Below, one piece after another: positions 11,176 to 22,243 of a stretch of DNA of 64,000 nt. The DNA comes from Isoetes taiwanensis (Eukaryota > Streptophyta > Lycopodiopsida > Isoetales > Isoetaceae). The stretch is taken from NCBI GenBank assembly GCA_021234155.1, contig JAJEKV010000004.1, positions 15,679,059-15,743,058 of the forward strand, written 5' to 3'. The notes below the pieces were generated by a model. That model was not told the DNA's origin and ran no database searches. It worked only from the letters and a program-made list of their open reading frames with translations. Both the position numbers and the translations under genes were made by a program. Within the stretch, counting starts at the first letter, position 1; every line of letters begins with the position of its first letter.

Positions 11176-11615
11176 GGTGAATGGCATGGGCAGGATCCCC
11201 GGGGAGGAGAGGATATGTCGGTGTTGTGAGATGCACGTGATAGAGGATGAGCACCATGCCCTCCGGCCGGTGCCCAAAGATATGCCCATGTCCGAAAGCA
11301 ATTGCACACCGATCTTAGATGCTCGACACACCGCTTACATCGTTACTCGCGATCACCTATGGTAGCCTTTATTTGGGAGCTTACATGATTTCGGCCTCGG
11401 ACTTGCTCTTCGGGGCATGGTATTTGAGAGCCTACTTTGTTAGGGTTTTTCCTCCCAAGTGGGGGTTTTTCATCCCGGTAGTAGGGTTCCTTTGTGCATG
11501 ATTACATTGTTTGTTTTTGTGTTGGGGTTTTGGCTTTTTGCTCGCTCTCGTGCCGCCTCATAGGCCTCGGCCTCCGTGGACGTTAAAATAAACTTCCTTC
11601 CTTCCTTCCTTCCTT
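11160..11615 (+). mobile_element. LINE 2 3' end with (CTTC)n-type tail
   Basis: A 5'-truncated LINE end inserted in LINE 1. Its coding tail reads EERICRCCEMHVIEDEHHAL, the CxxC...EDEHH zinc motif near the C-terminus of non-LTR pol. The 3' UTR contains TAGGGTTTTTCCTCCCAAGT and the family-specific end ATAGGCCTCGGCCTCCGTGG followed by ACGTTAAAA and a (CTTC)n-type tail at about 11591-11620. Related ends occur at about 33600, 46258 and 60585. Confidence 0.75.
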
Positions 11616-11619
11616 CCTT

Positions 11620-12337
11620 GGAACTAATACATCTGGGGTAGACATCTGAATCGTCATATGAAGCCTGTGTCTCTTCTGATTGGTAGCCAAAGCCTTATGC
11701 CAAAGCTGCCACATAAATGATTTCACTTAGGGGGAATGGGGCTTGACCACATAAATTTTAAATTCCTTATGCATCTGTCCTCCCCAATCTGCCATTTGCT
11801 GTGCATGGTTAACTTCTGGCTTCTCATTAGGTATCTGTAAGCCTTCTTTACCGTGAAACCTGCAGATCCATTATGGTTCTAATTGAGGTCATCATCTGTC
11901 CACCTACCATAAGAGAGCATCGTGCAAATGTTATTGTAAAGCACCTCAAGTATTTTTCCCTTCTCCTGCCAAAACCGACATCGGCTCCATGGTCATCATA
12001 CAAGTCCCCGATATAGATTAGGCCTTTTGCTGCCCTGGTTACGCCTGCTCCGGGATGGATCATTGGTGAGGAGGGCTGGGTTCCAGAAAATTGATTGATC
12101 CATAGAAAGTCCCTCCTTCCAAGTGAACATCCCTTTAACTAGATTCCGGGCTCTTATCCACTTCTTAATTAGGCCGAGATGGAGTTAGGAACCATAAAGG
12201 GAAATAGATGGAGTGAGGTTGGACTAAATTTAGCTTCCTCCATCCATAGGAGAGGCATTTGCTCAAGTAGTGCCTGATAATTATGGAAACTGGATGATTG
12301 ATCCTATTATAAGCTGCCTTGTAAAAATACTTGGCTG
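11620..12337 (-). pseudogene. LINE 1 linker between RT and C-terminal domain
   Basis: The stretch joins the RT fragment at 12338 and the C-terminal region below 11175. Translations in all frames are broken, but it runs continuously between LINE 1 pieces. I read it as decayed LINE pol, with no independent gene seen. Confidence 0.45.
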
Positions 12338-12904
12338 CTAAAGCCACCCCCTATTTCTCAATATTGATGACTCCAAGCCCCCCCTAGGTTCTTGCTTTTG
12401 CAAACATTCCTCCATGGCAATGGGTCCAACATCTCTTATTCGACCACCACGATATGAACCTGCCAATAATACTGAGTTTGGATGACACTTTCTTGAACTA
12501 AGATATGAAGACCGATAGACATGGGAGGAGGAAATAACAAAATTAGCAATGATAGCCCTGCCCTGCTTGGAAATATATTTAGAGTTTAGGTTGTCAACCT
12601 TTTTTTGGATTTTCTCAATTATATCAGACCAAATGTCAGAAGGACTACCTCTAAGAGCAAGAGGGATACCTAAGATTTTAGAAGAACTGGTGGGGAGGAT
12701 ATACTTACAGCCCAAAAGAGCAGCTGTTTGCTCTCCTTTTATCTGGTCTCTGGCCACAACTTTGGATTTAATAGGGTTGATCTTGCAGCCTGAGGCTTCT
12801 CCAAATTCCTCCAGAATGATTTGAGTGTTGGTAAGGGACCTGTTATCCATAGAAACTAAAAGAAACGTGTCATCTGCAAAATGTCCATTCAAGATTTGAT
12901 CCAT
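12338..12904 (-). pseudogene. LINE reverse transcriptase, FADD region (LINE 1)
   Basis: ILNGHFADDTFLLV carries the catalytic YxDD-type motif (here FADD). EASGCKINPIKSK follows, then a region ending in the typical ILGIPLALRG and RGGRI-like motifs of plant LINE RT. An RT reading frame this long and fairly intact is unusual in this element. The palm continues upstream in the overlapping piece at 12889-13170, in another frame. Confidence 0.88.
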
Positions 12905-13170
12905 TTCCCCATTATCCGGGAGGGTAAGACCTTGGATCGCATTAGTCCTTTTGCCACTTCAATTTCTTTGTGACGGGTCTCCATTATAATAAGGAAGAGG
13001 AAGGGAGCCGTGGGCAACCCTGCTTGACTCCCCTTTGCGAGGGGGAAGAAGGGGCCACATTCTCCATTAATAAAAGCGAGGATATAGAATTCGAAACTGC
13101 GTCCCTTATTTGGTGCTAAGCAATTCCATAGCATCCACGACTTCGGTGGTCTCTTGTGCACAGGCCGCAT
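12889..13170 (-). pseudogene. LINE reverse transcriptase, upstream palm (LINE 1)
   Basis: INGECGPFFPLAKGSQAGLP followed by TAPFLFLIIMET matches the plant LINE motif in which G...F...G.RQGDPLSPFLF precedes the FADD box. The canonical RQG is QAG here. A frameshift separates it from the FADD piece. Confidence 0.85.
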
Positions 13171-13399
13171 ATAATGGGAAATCTGAGGGATCTACTTAGG
13201 AGCATACTAATAAACATGGCTCGAAGTCTCTACCCCCTTAATTTCCCCATTTCAAGAGTAATACTATGCAAAGAACTATCAATCCATCATTTAAGAGCAA
13301 GTCTGAGAATCGAGATAAGGAGAACTCACCTTTGCAATCAAGGGTTAGTTCCTACAGTAAAAGCATAGAGAACACAGAGAAAGAAAGGAAGAAATACAC

Positions 13400-13845
13400 T
13401 CAACAAGTGCCCCAGGGGCTACCCTACTGATAACACGGCTAAGCTACTGACTAACCGGTCGAACCGGGCTTGGGATGGCTCCATCTCGATTTCTTTGAAG
13501 GGTGCCTCGGCTCGCCGCTCCTCCTCCCCCATCTCCAATTGCTCCCTAATTCGAATTGGGGATACAATGCCTCTAATTTGGGTGTCCAAAATGGAAAACC
13601 GCCTTGCCCAATCGATTTGGGCGGGTGGCATGTCATTAATTAACTAATTTGGTATTTTAGCCCTTTTTAATATTAGGATAAGCCCTAAATTCGAATTAGG
13701 GTTTTGGGTTAGGTTTCCACCTTTATAATTTAATTATTAACATAGCTAACCTTAGCTTATGAATAATTAATGTGCCATTAATTATTTACAGTGACGTGTA
13801 ATGTATTTATACTTAAATAGGCGTATAAATATGTGGAACGTCACA
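13400..13845 (-). mobile_element. LTR fragment, minus strand
   Basis: Read on the minus strand from 13845 it begins TGTGACGTTCCACATATTTA and TACGCC, which resembles the gypsy 2 LTR start (TGTGACATTTCC...ATATATGCC). At 13846 gypsy 3 RT coding sequence starts abruptly, so this LTR lies against a truncated RT. The other end is not defined. Confidence 0.5.
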
Positions 13846-14467
13846 ACCGTCATGCCTTTTGGCCTTACCAATGCTCCAGCGGTCTTTCAGCACATGGCTA
13901 ACGATGTTTTTCGGGAGTTTTTGGATCTTTTATCGTCTATCTAGATGATATTCTGGTTTATTCGAAGACTTTGGAGGAGCATGAAGAACATGTCAGGAAG
14001 GTCCTTCAGAAGCTACGAGAACATGGACTTTATGCCAAGATAGAGAAGTGTCAGTTCGAGCAGGACAATGTCGAGTTTTTAAGCTATCGCATCACTTCTC
14101 AGGTGTTATCATGGATCTAGAGAAGGTCAACACAGTTCTCGATTGGGAAACACCTTCTTCGGTTAAAGATGTACAGTGTTTCTTGGGATTTGCCAATTTT
14201 TATCGCCGCTTCATCAGGGACTATTCGGAGATCGTCTTACCTTTGACACGTCTCACCAGGAAGGATGTTCCTTTTAAGTGGACAATTGAAGCAGAATCAT
14301 CATTCATCACTCTGAAGCATGCTTTTACAACAACACCTATTCTTGCACACCCAGATCCTGCGCGTCCCTATATTCTCGAAGATGATGCATCAGATTTTGC
14401 TCTTGGCAGCATCTTGTCGCAAGAGGGGGATGATCATGAGATGCACCCAATCGCCTATCATTCCTGA
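13846..14467 (+). pseudogene. Ty3/gypsy RT to RNase H start (gypsy 3)
   Basis: Begins mid-palm with [20 protein letters not shown], so the RT N-terminus and everything upstream are missing. A frameshift follows near 13925. From 14048 the frame gives a thumb region (FLGFANFYRRFIRDYSEIV), then the RNase H entry DPARPYILEDDASDFALGSI, where the usual TDAS is DDAS. A stop at 14465-14467 interrupts RNase H. Confidence 0.88.
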
Positions 14468-15064
14468 AAGTTCCAGGCTGCAGAAATTAACTATCCTATT
14501 TACGATAAGGAACTTTTGGCGATTGTTGACTCTTTTTAGGAGTGGCGACGATTTCTTGAGGGTTCTTCTTATAAGGTGACTGTGTATACGGACCATCGCA
14601 ATCTGGAGTATATTCAGTCTGCTCGAGTTCTTAATCGTCGTCAGACTCGGTGGCATACATAGGTGCTATCCTGCTTTGATTTCATCATCAAGTTTCGGCC
14701 TGGCACGCTTCAAGGAAAACCAGATGCTCTTTCTCGCAGATCTTATTTCGAACCTAAGGCGAGGGAGCCAGCATATGATCAGCAATCACAGCTTATTCTA
14801 GGACCTGATCGTTTACAGCTCATGGCCATCACTTTGTTCGAGAGGCCTCATGATACATCCTTGTTGAAGTCTGTTCGAGCATCTCTTCCTTCTGATCCAT
14901 TGGCGCAGGACACAATATCACAGCTTGGCTCAACATCATCTTCCCGACAAATGAGGTTAGACTATGATCATTTTGAGGTTCGAGATGGACTTCTATTTCA
15001 TGATGGATTCCTGTATATTCCGGATGGTGCCCCTCGACTTCAAGTTTCTGCAGTCCTGTCATGA
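14468..15064 (+). pseudogene. Gypsy 3 RNase H end and pol linker
   Basis: Across stops the sequence reads KELLAIVD, then [12 protein letters not shown], then FIIKFRPGTLQGKPDALSRR from 14690. These are RNase H signatures and its C-terminal DALSRR end. The linker reads on to 15064 (IPDGAPRLQV), which meets the integrase zinc region in another frame. Confidence 0.85.
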
Positions 15065-15960
15065 TTCTCCTCTCGCCGACCATTTTGGCATTGCCAAGAC
15101 TCTGGAACGTATTGCTCGAGATTATTGGTGGCCAGGTCTCCGCCGCACTGTTGAGAATTTTGTACGCTCATGTGATATTTGTTGTCATGCAAAAGCTCCC
15201 AAGCACCGCCCACATGGCCTGCTTTAGCTTTTACCAGTTCCAGCCGGTCCTTGGAAGAGTATTTCAGTGGATTTTATTGTCGAGCTTCCATTCTCCCAGG
15301 GCCATGACACCATCCTTGTTGTTGTTGACCGTGTTTCCAAGATGGCACATTTCATTCCTTGCAGCACTTCTATCTCCAGTGAAGCCACAATGGTTCTCTT
15401 ACTTCGAGAGGTGGTTCGACTCCATGGCTTACCAGATAACATTGTCAGTGACCGCGGCCCTCAGTTTGTTGCTAACTTTTGGAAGCGTCTATTGTAACTC
15501 TTACATGTGGAACGTTCGCTCTCTTCCGGACATCACCCAGAGACCAATGGGCAGGTGGAGCGCACTAATCAAATACTTGAGGGTATTTGCGATGCTTCAT
15601 CAATTATCAACAGGATGACTGGGTTGATTGGCTATCGCTGGCAGAATTTGCTTGCAATAATTCCGTCCATGCCTCCACAGGCCAGACTCCGTTCTTTATT
15701 AATTTTGGCATGCATCCCCGGTGGTCTTTGATTGCTCCTAGATATGACTCAGTCAATCCCAGTGCCGAGGACAGGCTCGAGAAGCTCCACATGCTCCAGG
15801 ATGATCTTCAGCACCATCTCCTCCAGGCCCAAGCACGTTATCATTATCATGCAGATCAGCACCGTCAAGACGCTCCTCATTTTGCAGTTGGTGATCTTGT
15901 TTGGCTCTTGCGTCGGGATTTGCCGACAGTTCGCCCTTGTAACAAGCTCGACTACTGACG
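15050..15960 (+). pseudogene. Ty3/gypsy integrase (gypsy 3)
   Basis: The zinc domain is visible as CHDSPLADHFGIAKTLERIA and then VRSCDICCHAK (HHCC). The core has SVDFIVELPFSQGHDTILVV, VDRVSKMAHFIPC, IVSDRGPQFV (second Asp), and HHPETNGQVERTNQILE in a shifted frame for the Glu. The post-core reads WLSLAEFACNNSVHASTGQT. At least three frameshifts or stops separate the blocks. It is clearly related to chromovirus (CRM/Tekay-type) integrase. Confidence 0.9.
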
Positions 15961-16041
15961 CTTAGGTCCTATCGGATCATTGAACGAGTTGGTGATGCTG
16001 CTTTCCTTCTTGAGCTTCCGCTATCAGTTTGGATTCACCCA

Positions 16042-16363
16042 GTGTTCCATGTGTCTTTGTTGGAACCCTATATGGCAAATCCATTTCCCGATCGAGTACC
16101 TCCACCTCCACCACTAGTCGAGATTGATGATCATGAGGAGTTCGAGGTTAGAGAGATTCTGGACTCCAAGTTTCTTCGTCGACGATTGTATTACTTTGTC
16201 GATTGGAAAGGTTACTCGCCAAGTGATAGAACCTGGGAGCCTGCCGAGAATCTGACTAATGCGCCTGACAAAATTGCAGAGTTTCACCGACGTTACCCGA
16301 ACATGCCAAGTTTGAGTACTCCGGCCCCAGCTCCGAGGACTCGTCGCCATCGTAGGGGAGGGG
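16042..16363 (+). pseudogene. Gypsy 3 integrase tail with chromodomain
   Basis: FHVSLLEPYMANPFPDRVPP is the conserved post-integrase tail. It is followed by EVREILDSKFLRRRLYYFVD, WKGYSPSDRTWEPAENLTN, a well preserved chromodomain with all aromatic positions (Y/Y/W/W) visible. The protein ends in a basic, proline-rich stretch. A purine tract at 16354-16364 (AGGGGAGGGGA) and an LTR start follow. Known role: chromatin targeting of integration. Confidence 0.92.
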
Positions 16364-16364
16364 A

Positions 16365-16930
16365 TGGTGTGACGACCATATGGATATTCGTATCATACGA
16401 ACATTATACTCGTATATACAAAAGATGGTCGTCACACGGATGCAAAAGGGTAGTTGCACAAGACAGGATTTGAACTCGCAACCTTCCAGTTGCAAGTCAC
16501 ATACCCTTGCCAAGTGCACTACCAATATTTGTTGAAGACATTCCTTCACGTCTTTCTCATATGTGGGATATCTCCAAAAGGTTCTAGAATATTCTATAAC
16601 CTAAATGCATGCGCGACACTTGGCGCGTTCTCATCCATTGGAGTGGTGCGATCCTGACCGTTGGCCTAGATATATAAGGAGGCATCTCCTTCCTGTCGAA
16701 CCATTTCGGTTCAACGTCAGTCTTGAGCCTTCTAGGCATCTGTCTCGTGTTCCTGCTTGTCTTTGAGCCATTGTACTCGTAATTCCTGTTCATATATCAG
16801 ATTCTTTGCCGATCTTGGCGTATTTCTTCCGTATTTCTTGCATATTTTGCGCATATTTTCCTTGTTCTCGCGTAGGTTCATGACAGCAGCTAGAACATCT
16901 AGCGATTGCCTATAATTTCCTGCCAGATCC
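16365..16930 (+). mobile_element. LTR following gypsy 3
   Basis: Starts TGGTGTGACGACCATATGG directly after the polypurine tract. It contains an inverted repeat (GTGTGACGACCAT near 16367 and ATGGTCGTCACAC near 16426) and a TATA box, GATATATAAGG, at about 16668. The end is not defined. A gypsy 4 gag-like ORF starts at 16950 with no clear PBS between, so this LTR may belong to gypsy 3, to gypsy 4, or be a junction of the two. Confidence 0.6.
16438..16528 (-). repeat. tRNA-like sequence / SINE head
   Basis: The minus strand reads TGGTAGTGCACTTGGCAAGG, then GGTTGCGAGTTCAAATCC. These resemble internal pol III promoter boxes A and B, about 45 nt apart, as in tRNAs. The stems do not fold as a normal tRNA, so I call it a tRNA-derived SINE head or a degenerate tRNA. 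Confidence 0.45.
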
Positions 16931-16949
16931 CGCACAGATAAATTCGGCC

Positions 16950-17700
16950 ATGAATGATTCCTTGCCGCCTCCACTACCAAGTAACCCTCCACCTGAAATT
17001 CCTCCTCCACCTCCGGTTCAAGATTCTGATGTCTCTGCCGATGTTGAAAATAACCCCAAGAAATATAGATTGTGTAAGTGACTCGAGAAAGTGCACATGC
17101 CTTACTTCAAAAGGGGTTCCGGAGTGAAACTGATACAGGTTATTAGTTTCTTATGAATTTGGGAGAAATTCTTTGAGCGTATTAAGGGATTTGAATAAGA
17201 AAAGTTACAAGCGATAGATACATACCTTAATGATCACACGTAAGTTTGGTGGCAGGGAAGGAGGCAAATGGAACCTCAGATTAACCTATGATCTGAGTTC
17301 AAACATACTTTCGAAGCAAATTATTTGCCTGCCAATTATTATAGAATTCTACAGAAAAAATGGGATCAAGCCAAACAGGAAGACGGGGAATCTGTAGCTG
17401 ATTATAACATGATGTTTAATCATTTAGGACTCAACGAGGCTGAACTTTTGCGAAAGTATATCAATGGATTGCGAGAGAAAATCTTTGCAGAGCTGAATCT
17501 TTTAGAACCAGTGAATATGGTAGATGTGATAAAAAAAAAGGAGCAGCTGAAAGGAAACTTAATCCTAAAGCTAAAAGGTTGAAGATATGGGAGGGAGCAC
17601 CTTCGAGAGAACAAAAGAGGATGAAGAGGGAAAACTTTGAAAACAGAAGAGATAGCAAGGGTAGAAGACGACGGGACGAAAGGAAACCTCGAACATGCTT
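16950..17700 (+). pseudogene. Ty3/gypsy gag (gypsy 4)
   Basis: A start at 16950 gives a proline-rich N-terminus (MNDSLPPPLPSNPPPEIPPP) and a stop at about 17080. Further on the retrotransposon gag core reads FEANYLPANYYRILQKKWDQ, DGESVADYNMMFNHLGLNEA, AELLRKYINGLREKIFAELN, a typical gypsy capsid layout. Stops and frameshifts break it. A zinc knuckle follows. The gene is the 5' end of gypsy 4, whose pol is split by element B. Confidence 0.8.
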
Positions 17701-17764
17701 TAATGGCTGAAAAAAGCATAATGGGAATAAGCCCCAAGAGGAAGAGACTCCTAAGAGACCAAGA

Positions 17765-17815
17765 ATAGGTTGTTACATATGTGGTGGTCCACACTATCAG
17801 GCAAACTGCCCAAAG
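17765..17815 (+). pseudogene. CCHC zinc knuckle of gypsy 4 gag
   Basis: CYICGGPHYQANC fits the CX2CX4HX4C knuckle that binds retroelement RNA. It lies between gag and the protease at 18041, as expected. Confidence 0.85.
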
Positions 17816-18040
17816 AATACAGTTGTTCCCAAAAAGCAGATAAGAAAAGTACAGTTTAAAGAACCTGCTCCTAAGGAACGTCCTACTGCCCATGCTCATA
17901 ATCTGGAGGACAAGCCTGAGACATCTCAGGCAGGAGAAGAAAGGGGATGTTTGAAAGCGGTGGCTTCAGAACAAGAAAAAGACAGATTGCAAATCGCATA
18001 TATGAAGACATTAAGTGCAACATCAGTTCCATCCTCATAG

Positions 18041-18388
18041 TTGTTTAAGCTCAAAGGCAAAATCACAGATAGAGAGATCATTTTCCTCCTAGATGATGGA
18101 GCGACTCATGATTTTATCTCCATGGATGTAGTAAATGGCTTGAAGTTGCCAATTTATGATTTGAAAGCTCATCTTTTTGTGGTACAAGGGCTCAAAGGGT
18201 CAGAAGGCCGCTATAACAAATTTGTTATTGCGCCATTGCAAATAGAAGCTTATGCTGAGTGCAAGGCACTTTTAGTAGATGATTTGGAAAATGTGGATGT
18301 AATTCTCAGAATAGGATGGCGAATTCAATATAATGTTCAACCCAACTATCGTCAAAGGACTATTAAAATGTTTGTTGATAGCCAATAG
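18041..18388 (+). pseudogene. Ty3/gypsy aspartic protease (gypsy 4)
   Basis: Contains REIIFLLDDGATHDFISMDV, where LLDDGATHDFI is the retropepsin active site (usual form LxDSGATHxFI). The fold continues to DVILRIGWRIQYNVQPNYRQ, close to the usual DVILGMDWL region. The ORF ends at 18388 but homology continues into RT. No stop lies within the protease. Confidence 0.87.
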
Positions 18389-18639
18389 TTCTGAAAGTTG
18401 ACTATATAAATGAATATATACCTTTGCTTTCATATTCTGAAGCAAAGACATTAATACAAAATGATGTTGAGTCATATTTTATCTACTTGAGAGACTCTGA
18501 TCCTCCATCTCAAATTCCTCTGAACTATATGGCTTCTTCAGACAATTTGATGATTTGTTTAAAGATGAAGAGACTTTGCATCTTTCTCCACCTTATCTTG
18601 AAGACTATGCTAATTATTTGCACCCAGATGCAAAGCCTC

Positions 18640-18817
18640 AAAATAGAGCGCCTTACAGAGTAAGTCATTTTGAGAAGCTGGAGTTGGAAAAATAAGTGAG
18701 ATGTTGGAACAACAATTGATTCAGCCAAGCAGTTCTCCTTTTGAAGCCCTGTTATTCTGATAAAAAAGAAGGATACTTATATAGAATGTGCATGGATTAC
18801 AGGGCCCTTAACAAATT
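18640..18817 (+). pseudogene. Gypsy 4 RT N-terminus, cut by element B
   Basis: Decayed RT start: NRAPYRVSHFEKLELEK, then, after a shift, CMDYRALNKLT at about 18790-18820. Homology stops abruptly at the AATT target duplication (18814-18817) of element B. The next RT residues resume in frame at 41304 on the far side, which shows the two parts were one gene. Confidence 0.88.
18814..18817. repeat. Left AATT target-site duplication of element B
   Basis: AATT here and at 41300-41303 flank the inverted repeats. Only retaining exactly these four bases restores the gypsy 4 RT reading frame across the insertion. TTAA, also possible by eye, would put the RT out of frame. Confidence 0.85.
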
Positions 18818-18849
18818 AACCACCATTCAATTAAATTGGGATTATGTCT
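18818..18849 (+). repeat. Left terminal inverted repeat of element B
   Basis: 32 bp; matches the reverse complement of 41268-41299 with a single C/T difference at position 6. Both copies extend inward to ATTATGTCT and then diverge. Confidence 0.9.
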
Positions 18850-19067
18850 TAATTTTGGGATAAATTTTATATTGCACTTTTTTAGTAACTTTGTTAAATT
18901 CACATTTTTAGTAACTTTGTTGCCCTTAGACTAGAATAGACGTTAACATATAATCACACACGGGAATATAAATTCACACCTTAACTTCAAATTACAAAAT
19001 CATATATCATGAAACTCAAGTAGTACACAACTTTTATTAAAAGTGATTGATACATAGTAACTGTTTA
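18850..19067. other. Left subterminal region of element B
   Basis: AT-rich, with two copies of a TTTTTAGTAACTTTGTT unit (about 18879-18922). No ORF. The minus-strand transposase stop codon (TGA) lies at 19068-19070. Confidence 0.5.
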
Positions 19068-21219
19068 TCATTTTTCCACCAACATCCCCAAGGATATGAG
19101 AACCTTATTCCTTACATCCTGAGGTATTGTAACTCTCGCTGTTTTACTAGGAATAGTTTTTGGAGTCCACGAGTACAATACGGTTTCAATGTCTAGCCAA
19201 AGATCAGGATCACTAGGATTTCTCCTCCACCTCTTTGTCCAACAATCTGAATATCTTTCTTTATCGGTGACATTACTCAACTGATGTACTGGACACCACC
19301 ATTCCACGCGCACCTTATTGAAGTTAACATCACCTTCTTCTTTGCAAATATCCGAGATAGTGTATCCCAACCACACTGGATAGGTCTCTAGATCTGCTGG
19401 TTTTACTACTACAAATTGGTTTAGCTCCACGTCAGTAGAAGGTTCATAACAATCCATGCCTAGATATTTTGGCCTATCCTTCTTAGGACCAACATAGTGT
19501 TTATCAGATTGAGGAGGAGCATATGCCTTCACAATGCTACTAATGGTACCATCATCTTCACAAGACACCAGCTAATGTTTTCCACTTACTTTTAGGGAAC
19601 CACCCTTCTTTCAGCTCTTCTGAGGATGTGTCTACCTCATCCAACAAGTTGATCACCTTCTTCTAATAATCTATCAATGCACGGTTAGTCTCATCTGAAT
19701 TAGTTTGCCAATGCTTGATGTAGTCATTGATGTCATCCTTAGTCAATCCCAATTGCTTGACTTCTTCAGTTGGTTTTAGAGCTTTTGGTTGACCAGGAGA
19801 TATCATAGGCTTGCCATTTGCATCCCCGTGCCAAATTCGCCCCACCTCTCCACTTCTCCTCCTGAAGGTCTCATTTTCCATTGCATGATTGGAATCCCTT
19901 CTTTCACCCAAAAAGTGAATTGAAGAGGTCTAGAATGACCTTCCATGTCGAGAGCATAACCATCCACAAAACTCTTCCAATCAGGCACTTCTTCTATGAT
20001 AGATCCTATAGGAGATGGATTTGTACATCCATGAAATATTTCCAATAGCCACGGGAAAGTTGGTAACTCGTCTTTGTCTCAATACATGACTATATTTTTC
20101 CAAACAATGCATCCACATCCTCATGAGTATGTCCGGGCATTAGGAACCCCAAATTGACTCTTTCAAAAATACCCACATTTGTTAAGTAGGATAGGAAAGA
20201 AAACATCCACTGTTCTTATTTTGACCAAAGCACAATTATCTAGTTGCGGGGAGGAGCTTTTCAAGTGAGATCTCGAGGTTTAGCACGAGATGTTGAAGCT
20301 CCAACATGTTCATTAGGTCCATTCCTCCTAAACCTTGCCTTGCTAAACTTTTCAATACTATTAGGGGTTCCATCCAACAATGCACTATGTAGTGCCCGGC
20401 TAGTCAGTAGGATCCTCAGAGGGTGACCATTGTAACCCTTCTCATAGTTTCTTAAACACCTCATGATACTCCCAATGTGAAAATCTGGACCATCACTCCA
20501 CAACTCTAAACCTGAAATGGCCATAATAGGTCCGACCGCCCATGCAATATTGCCCCCCGATCATTGAAATCGCAAAGGGTATGATCTTCCACATGACTTA
20601 GGAATGTACTTGAATTGTGGAAGACAAGTCTTCGTTGGTCCATTTTATCATGTATAATACATAGATAGTTATTAGGTTCCATTGCGGATAAGGTCCTCCA
20701 CATCCAATAAGTTGATCTACATGATAGTTGATCTCGCATATGGTCCTTCATATGTTCCCTTATCTTTGCCCTTAGACTTGGTTGCACAGGTCTTATCTAG
20801 TGTCTCCTTCAGCTTAGCACATAAATTGCACTTGGCAAAGTTGTTTGAAGTTGCTATGGTCACATGCTTGAAATGCTTATTCCATAGCCTACTAAAACTG
20901 GGCTGGGATATAGAGGCCACTCCAAGTTCCCGAAGCAATGCATTTATTTCCTCTATGCTCTTCTGGGTACAATGGGATGGCAATCTCTTTTCAACAATAA
21001 CTCTACCCTATTCATCCTTCTTACTCTTATGTGGCATGTTTTCTGCATTGAAATCCACATATCTTTCAAATATTTCCTTTGCAGCTATAGTTCTTGAGGT
21101 AGGCCTTACCAGGCCAGTGTTCCCATGCAATGCAATTTTACTACCATTTTCATGTCTCTTTTGCCAGTTGTGCCAAGAAGAGGTTGGAATTCCATGTATA
21201 GCCATCCATGCTTTTGAAC
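19068..21219 (-). pseudogene. Element B transposase, main part (DDE-like)
   Basis: Read on the minus strand, broken by stops. In order: KWICSKAWMAIHGIPTSSW (start split by element A); a helical stretch; VASISQPSFSRLWNKHFKHV then FAKCNLCAKLKETLDKT with a CxxC zinc pair; YLCIIHDKMDQRR (likely first catalytic Asp); GFLMPGHTHEDVDALFGKI (about 20097-20155), the strongest motif; VPDWKSFVDGYALDMEGHS; and a C-terminal domain with FVVVKPADLETYPVWLGYTI and VRVEWWCPV. The GHTHED(I/V)D pattern is shared with widespread uncharacterised plant and invertebrate transposase-like proteins (I recall Pfam DUF7869, unchecked). Decayed: at least four frame changes. Confidence 0.8.
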
Positions 21220-21223
21220 ATAT
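21220..21223. repeat. Left ATAT target-site duplication of element A
   Basis: ATAT here and at 30422-30425 flank element A. Keeping exactly one ATAT joins the two parts of the element B transposase in one continuous minus-strand frame. Confidence 0.9.
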
Positions 21224-21245
21224 GGGTAAAAGCACGCTGTGGTGT
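21224..21245 (+). repeat. Left terminal inverted repeat of element A
   Basis: 22 bp identical to the reverse complement of 30400-30421. The next 80 bp are similar but gapped, including AAAATGTGGCGT, which occurs in opposite orientation inside the right end. Confidence 0.93.
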
Positions 21246-21498
21246 TCCAATTCGGCTGTCCCCCCTGTCCCCCAAAATGTGGCGTTGCATCCACCACTTT
21301 TGTGGTATGAAAGTATAATTATCGCACCGCTCAGCTGCCGGTATTTAAGAATAGAGTCCCAATTTTTGGGGGAAATTCTAATTTCAAAAACTAAAATTCA
21401 AATTCAAATTCCTATTCTTTGGCCCCTTCCTGTTCTTTGCCTACGTCCTGTTCTTTGGCTCCCTCCCTGCTGCAAGCTCCAATCCATTGTGGATATGG

Positions 21499-22243
21499 AT
21501 GTCAATGAGGTAATCTGTCCACAAACCAAAGATTTCGCACGGGGAGAAAACGAAGAAGAACCAAGGAACAAGAAATATTGAAGAAAAAGATGCCAGAGGA
21601 AAAGAAGAAGAGAAGAAAAATTGGAGCTTGCAGAATTGGCAGAAGGATCCGGTTCATCAAGAAGTGCAAGCAGTAAACGCCGTATTGTCCTTAATTTGCT
21701 AACGTCTTTCCATAAACAGACCAAAAGAATGGAGGATAGCACGAAGAAAGAAATTTTACTTGAGTTTTTGAGGGATAAAACATTGGAAAAATTCATAGGT
21801 GAAGAATTAAAGGATTTGGAAGCCAAGAGCATCGTTATAAGGAACCTCACGGGACTCCATGCTTGACTAATCAAACTCTCTACCAGCAATGATCGCCTAG
21901 CAGCCAAGAATAGCTGCATTGCAATAAACAGACCCATGCGTGCGGATTCTGAAACAAGTGACAAAATCAAAAATGAGATCTTGGAAAGGTATTAGGTGTT
22001 CACCCAAGAAACCTGCAAAAGGCAAAGAAAAAGAGGGAAGAGATCGATTACAATGGTGGAAAATGGGTTTCTTACAAGAGGGCTAAAAGATTCGATGCAA
22101 TTTCAGATGAACATATAGAAAAGATTCAAAAATTTTGGATTGAGAACACCAGAGTGTCTCCTAACACAAAGGATGTTAGAACTAGAAGATTGGAGAGAAA
22201 TGTAAGAGAAGAACATGCTGCCCACTATCTGGAGGAATCACAG
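21499..22243 (+). pseudogene. Element A transposase, 5' exon region
   Basis: The exact start is unclear: an ATG at about 21499 opens DMDVNEVICPQTKDF, and a longer ORF at 21621-21866 is charged and probably coiled coil. The end is well supported. From about 22010, KREEIDYNGGKWVSYKRAKR, FWIENTRVSPNTKDVRTRRL and EEHAAHYLEESQ match the N-terminus of a widespread transposase-like family (W..NTR.SPN.KDV.RRR...EH..H.LE.TQ). CAG|GTTAGT at 22243/22244 is a good splice donor and joins in frame to the exon at 23969. One stop lies near 21995. Confidence 0.75.

Larger units (their letters stand above)
10386..13200 (-). mobile_element. Plant LINE (LINE 1), minus strand, with poly(A) end
   Basis: The minus-strand pol pieces run in order: RT fingers/palm (12889-13170), FADD-box RT region (12338-12904), then a zinc-finger/RNase H-like tail (about 10914-11175). 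The 3' end is a 22-base A run, seen as poly-T at 10386-10407. It is interrupted by a plus-strand LINE end at about 11160-11615. Multiple frameshifts show it is dead. Confidence 0.8.

Noticed and set aside
16438-16528. Functional tRNA gene
   Set aside because: The B box is good but acceptor, D and anticodon stems do not pair properly.
18814-18821. TTAA target duplication for element B, which would suggest a piggyBac or Kolobok type
   Set aside because: TTAA would leave gypsy 4 RT out of frame and create a stop. Only AATT restores the frame.
20682-21581. 299-codon plus-strand ORF
   Set aside because: It is antisense to the element B transposase, spans the element A boundary, and has no family resemblance.
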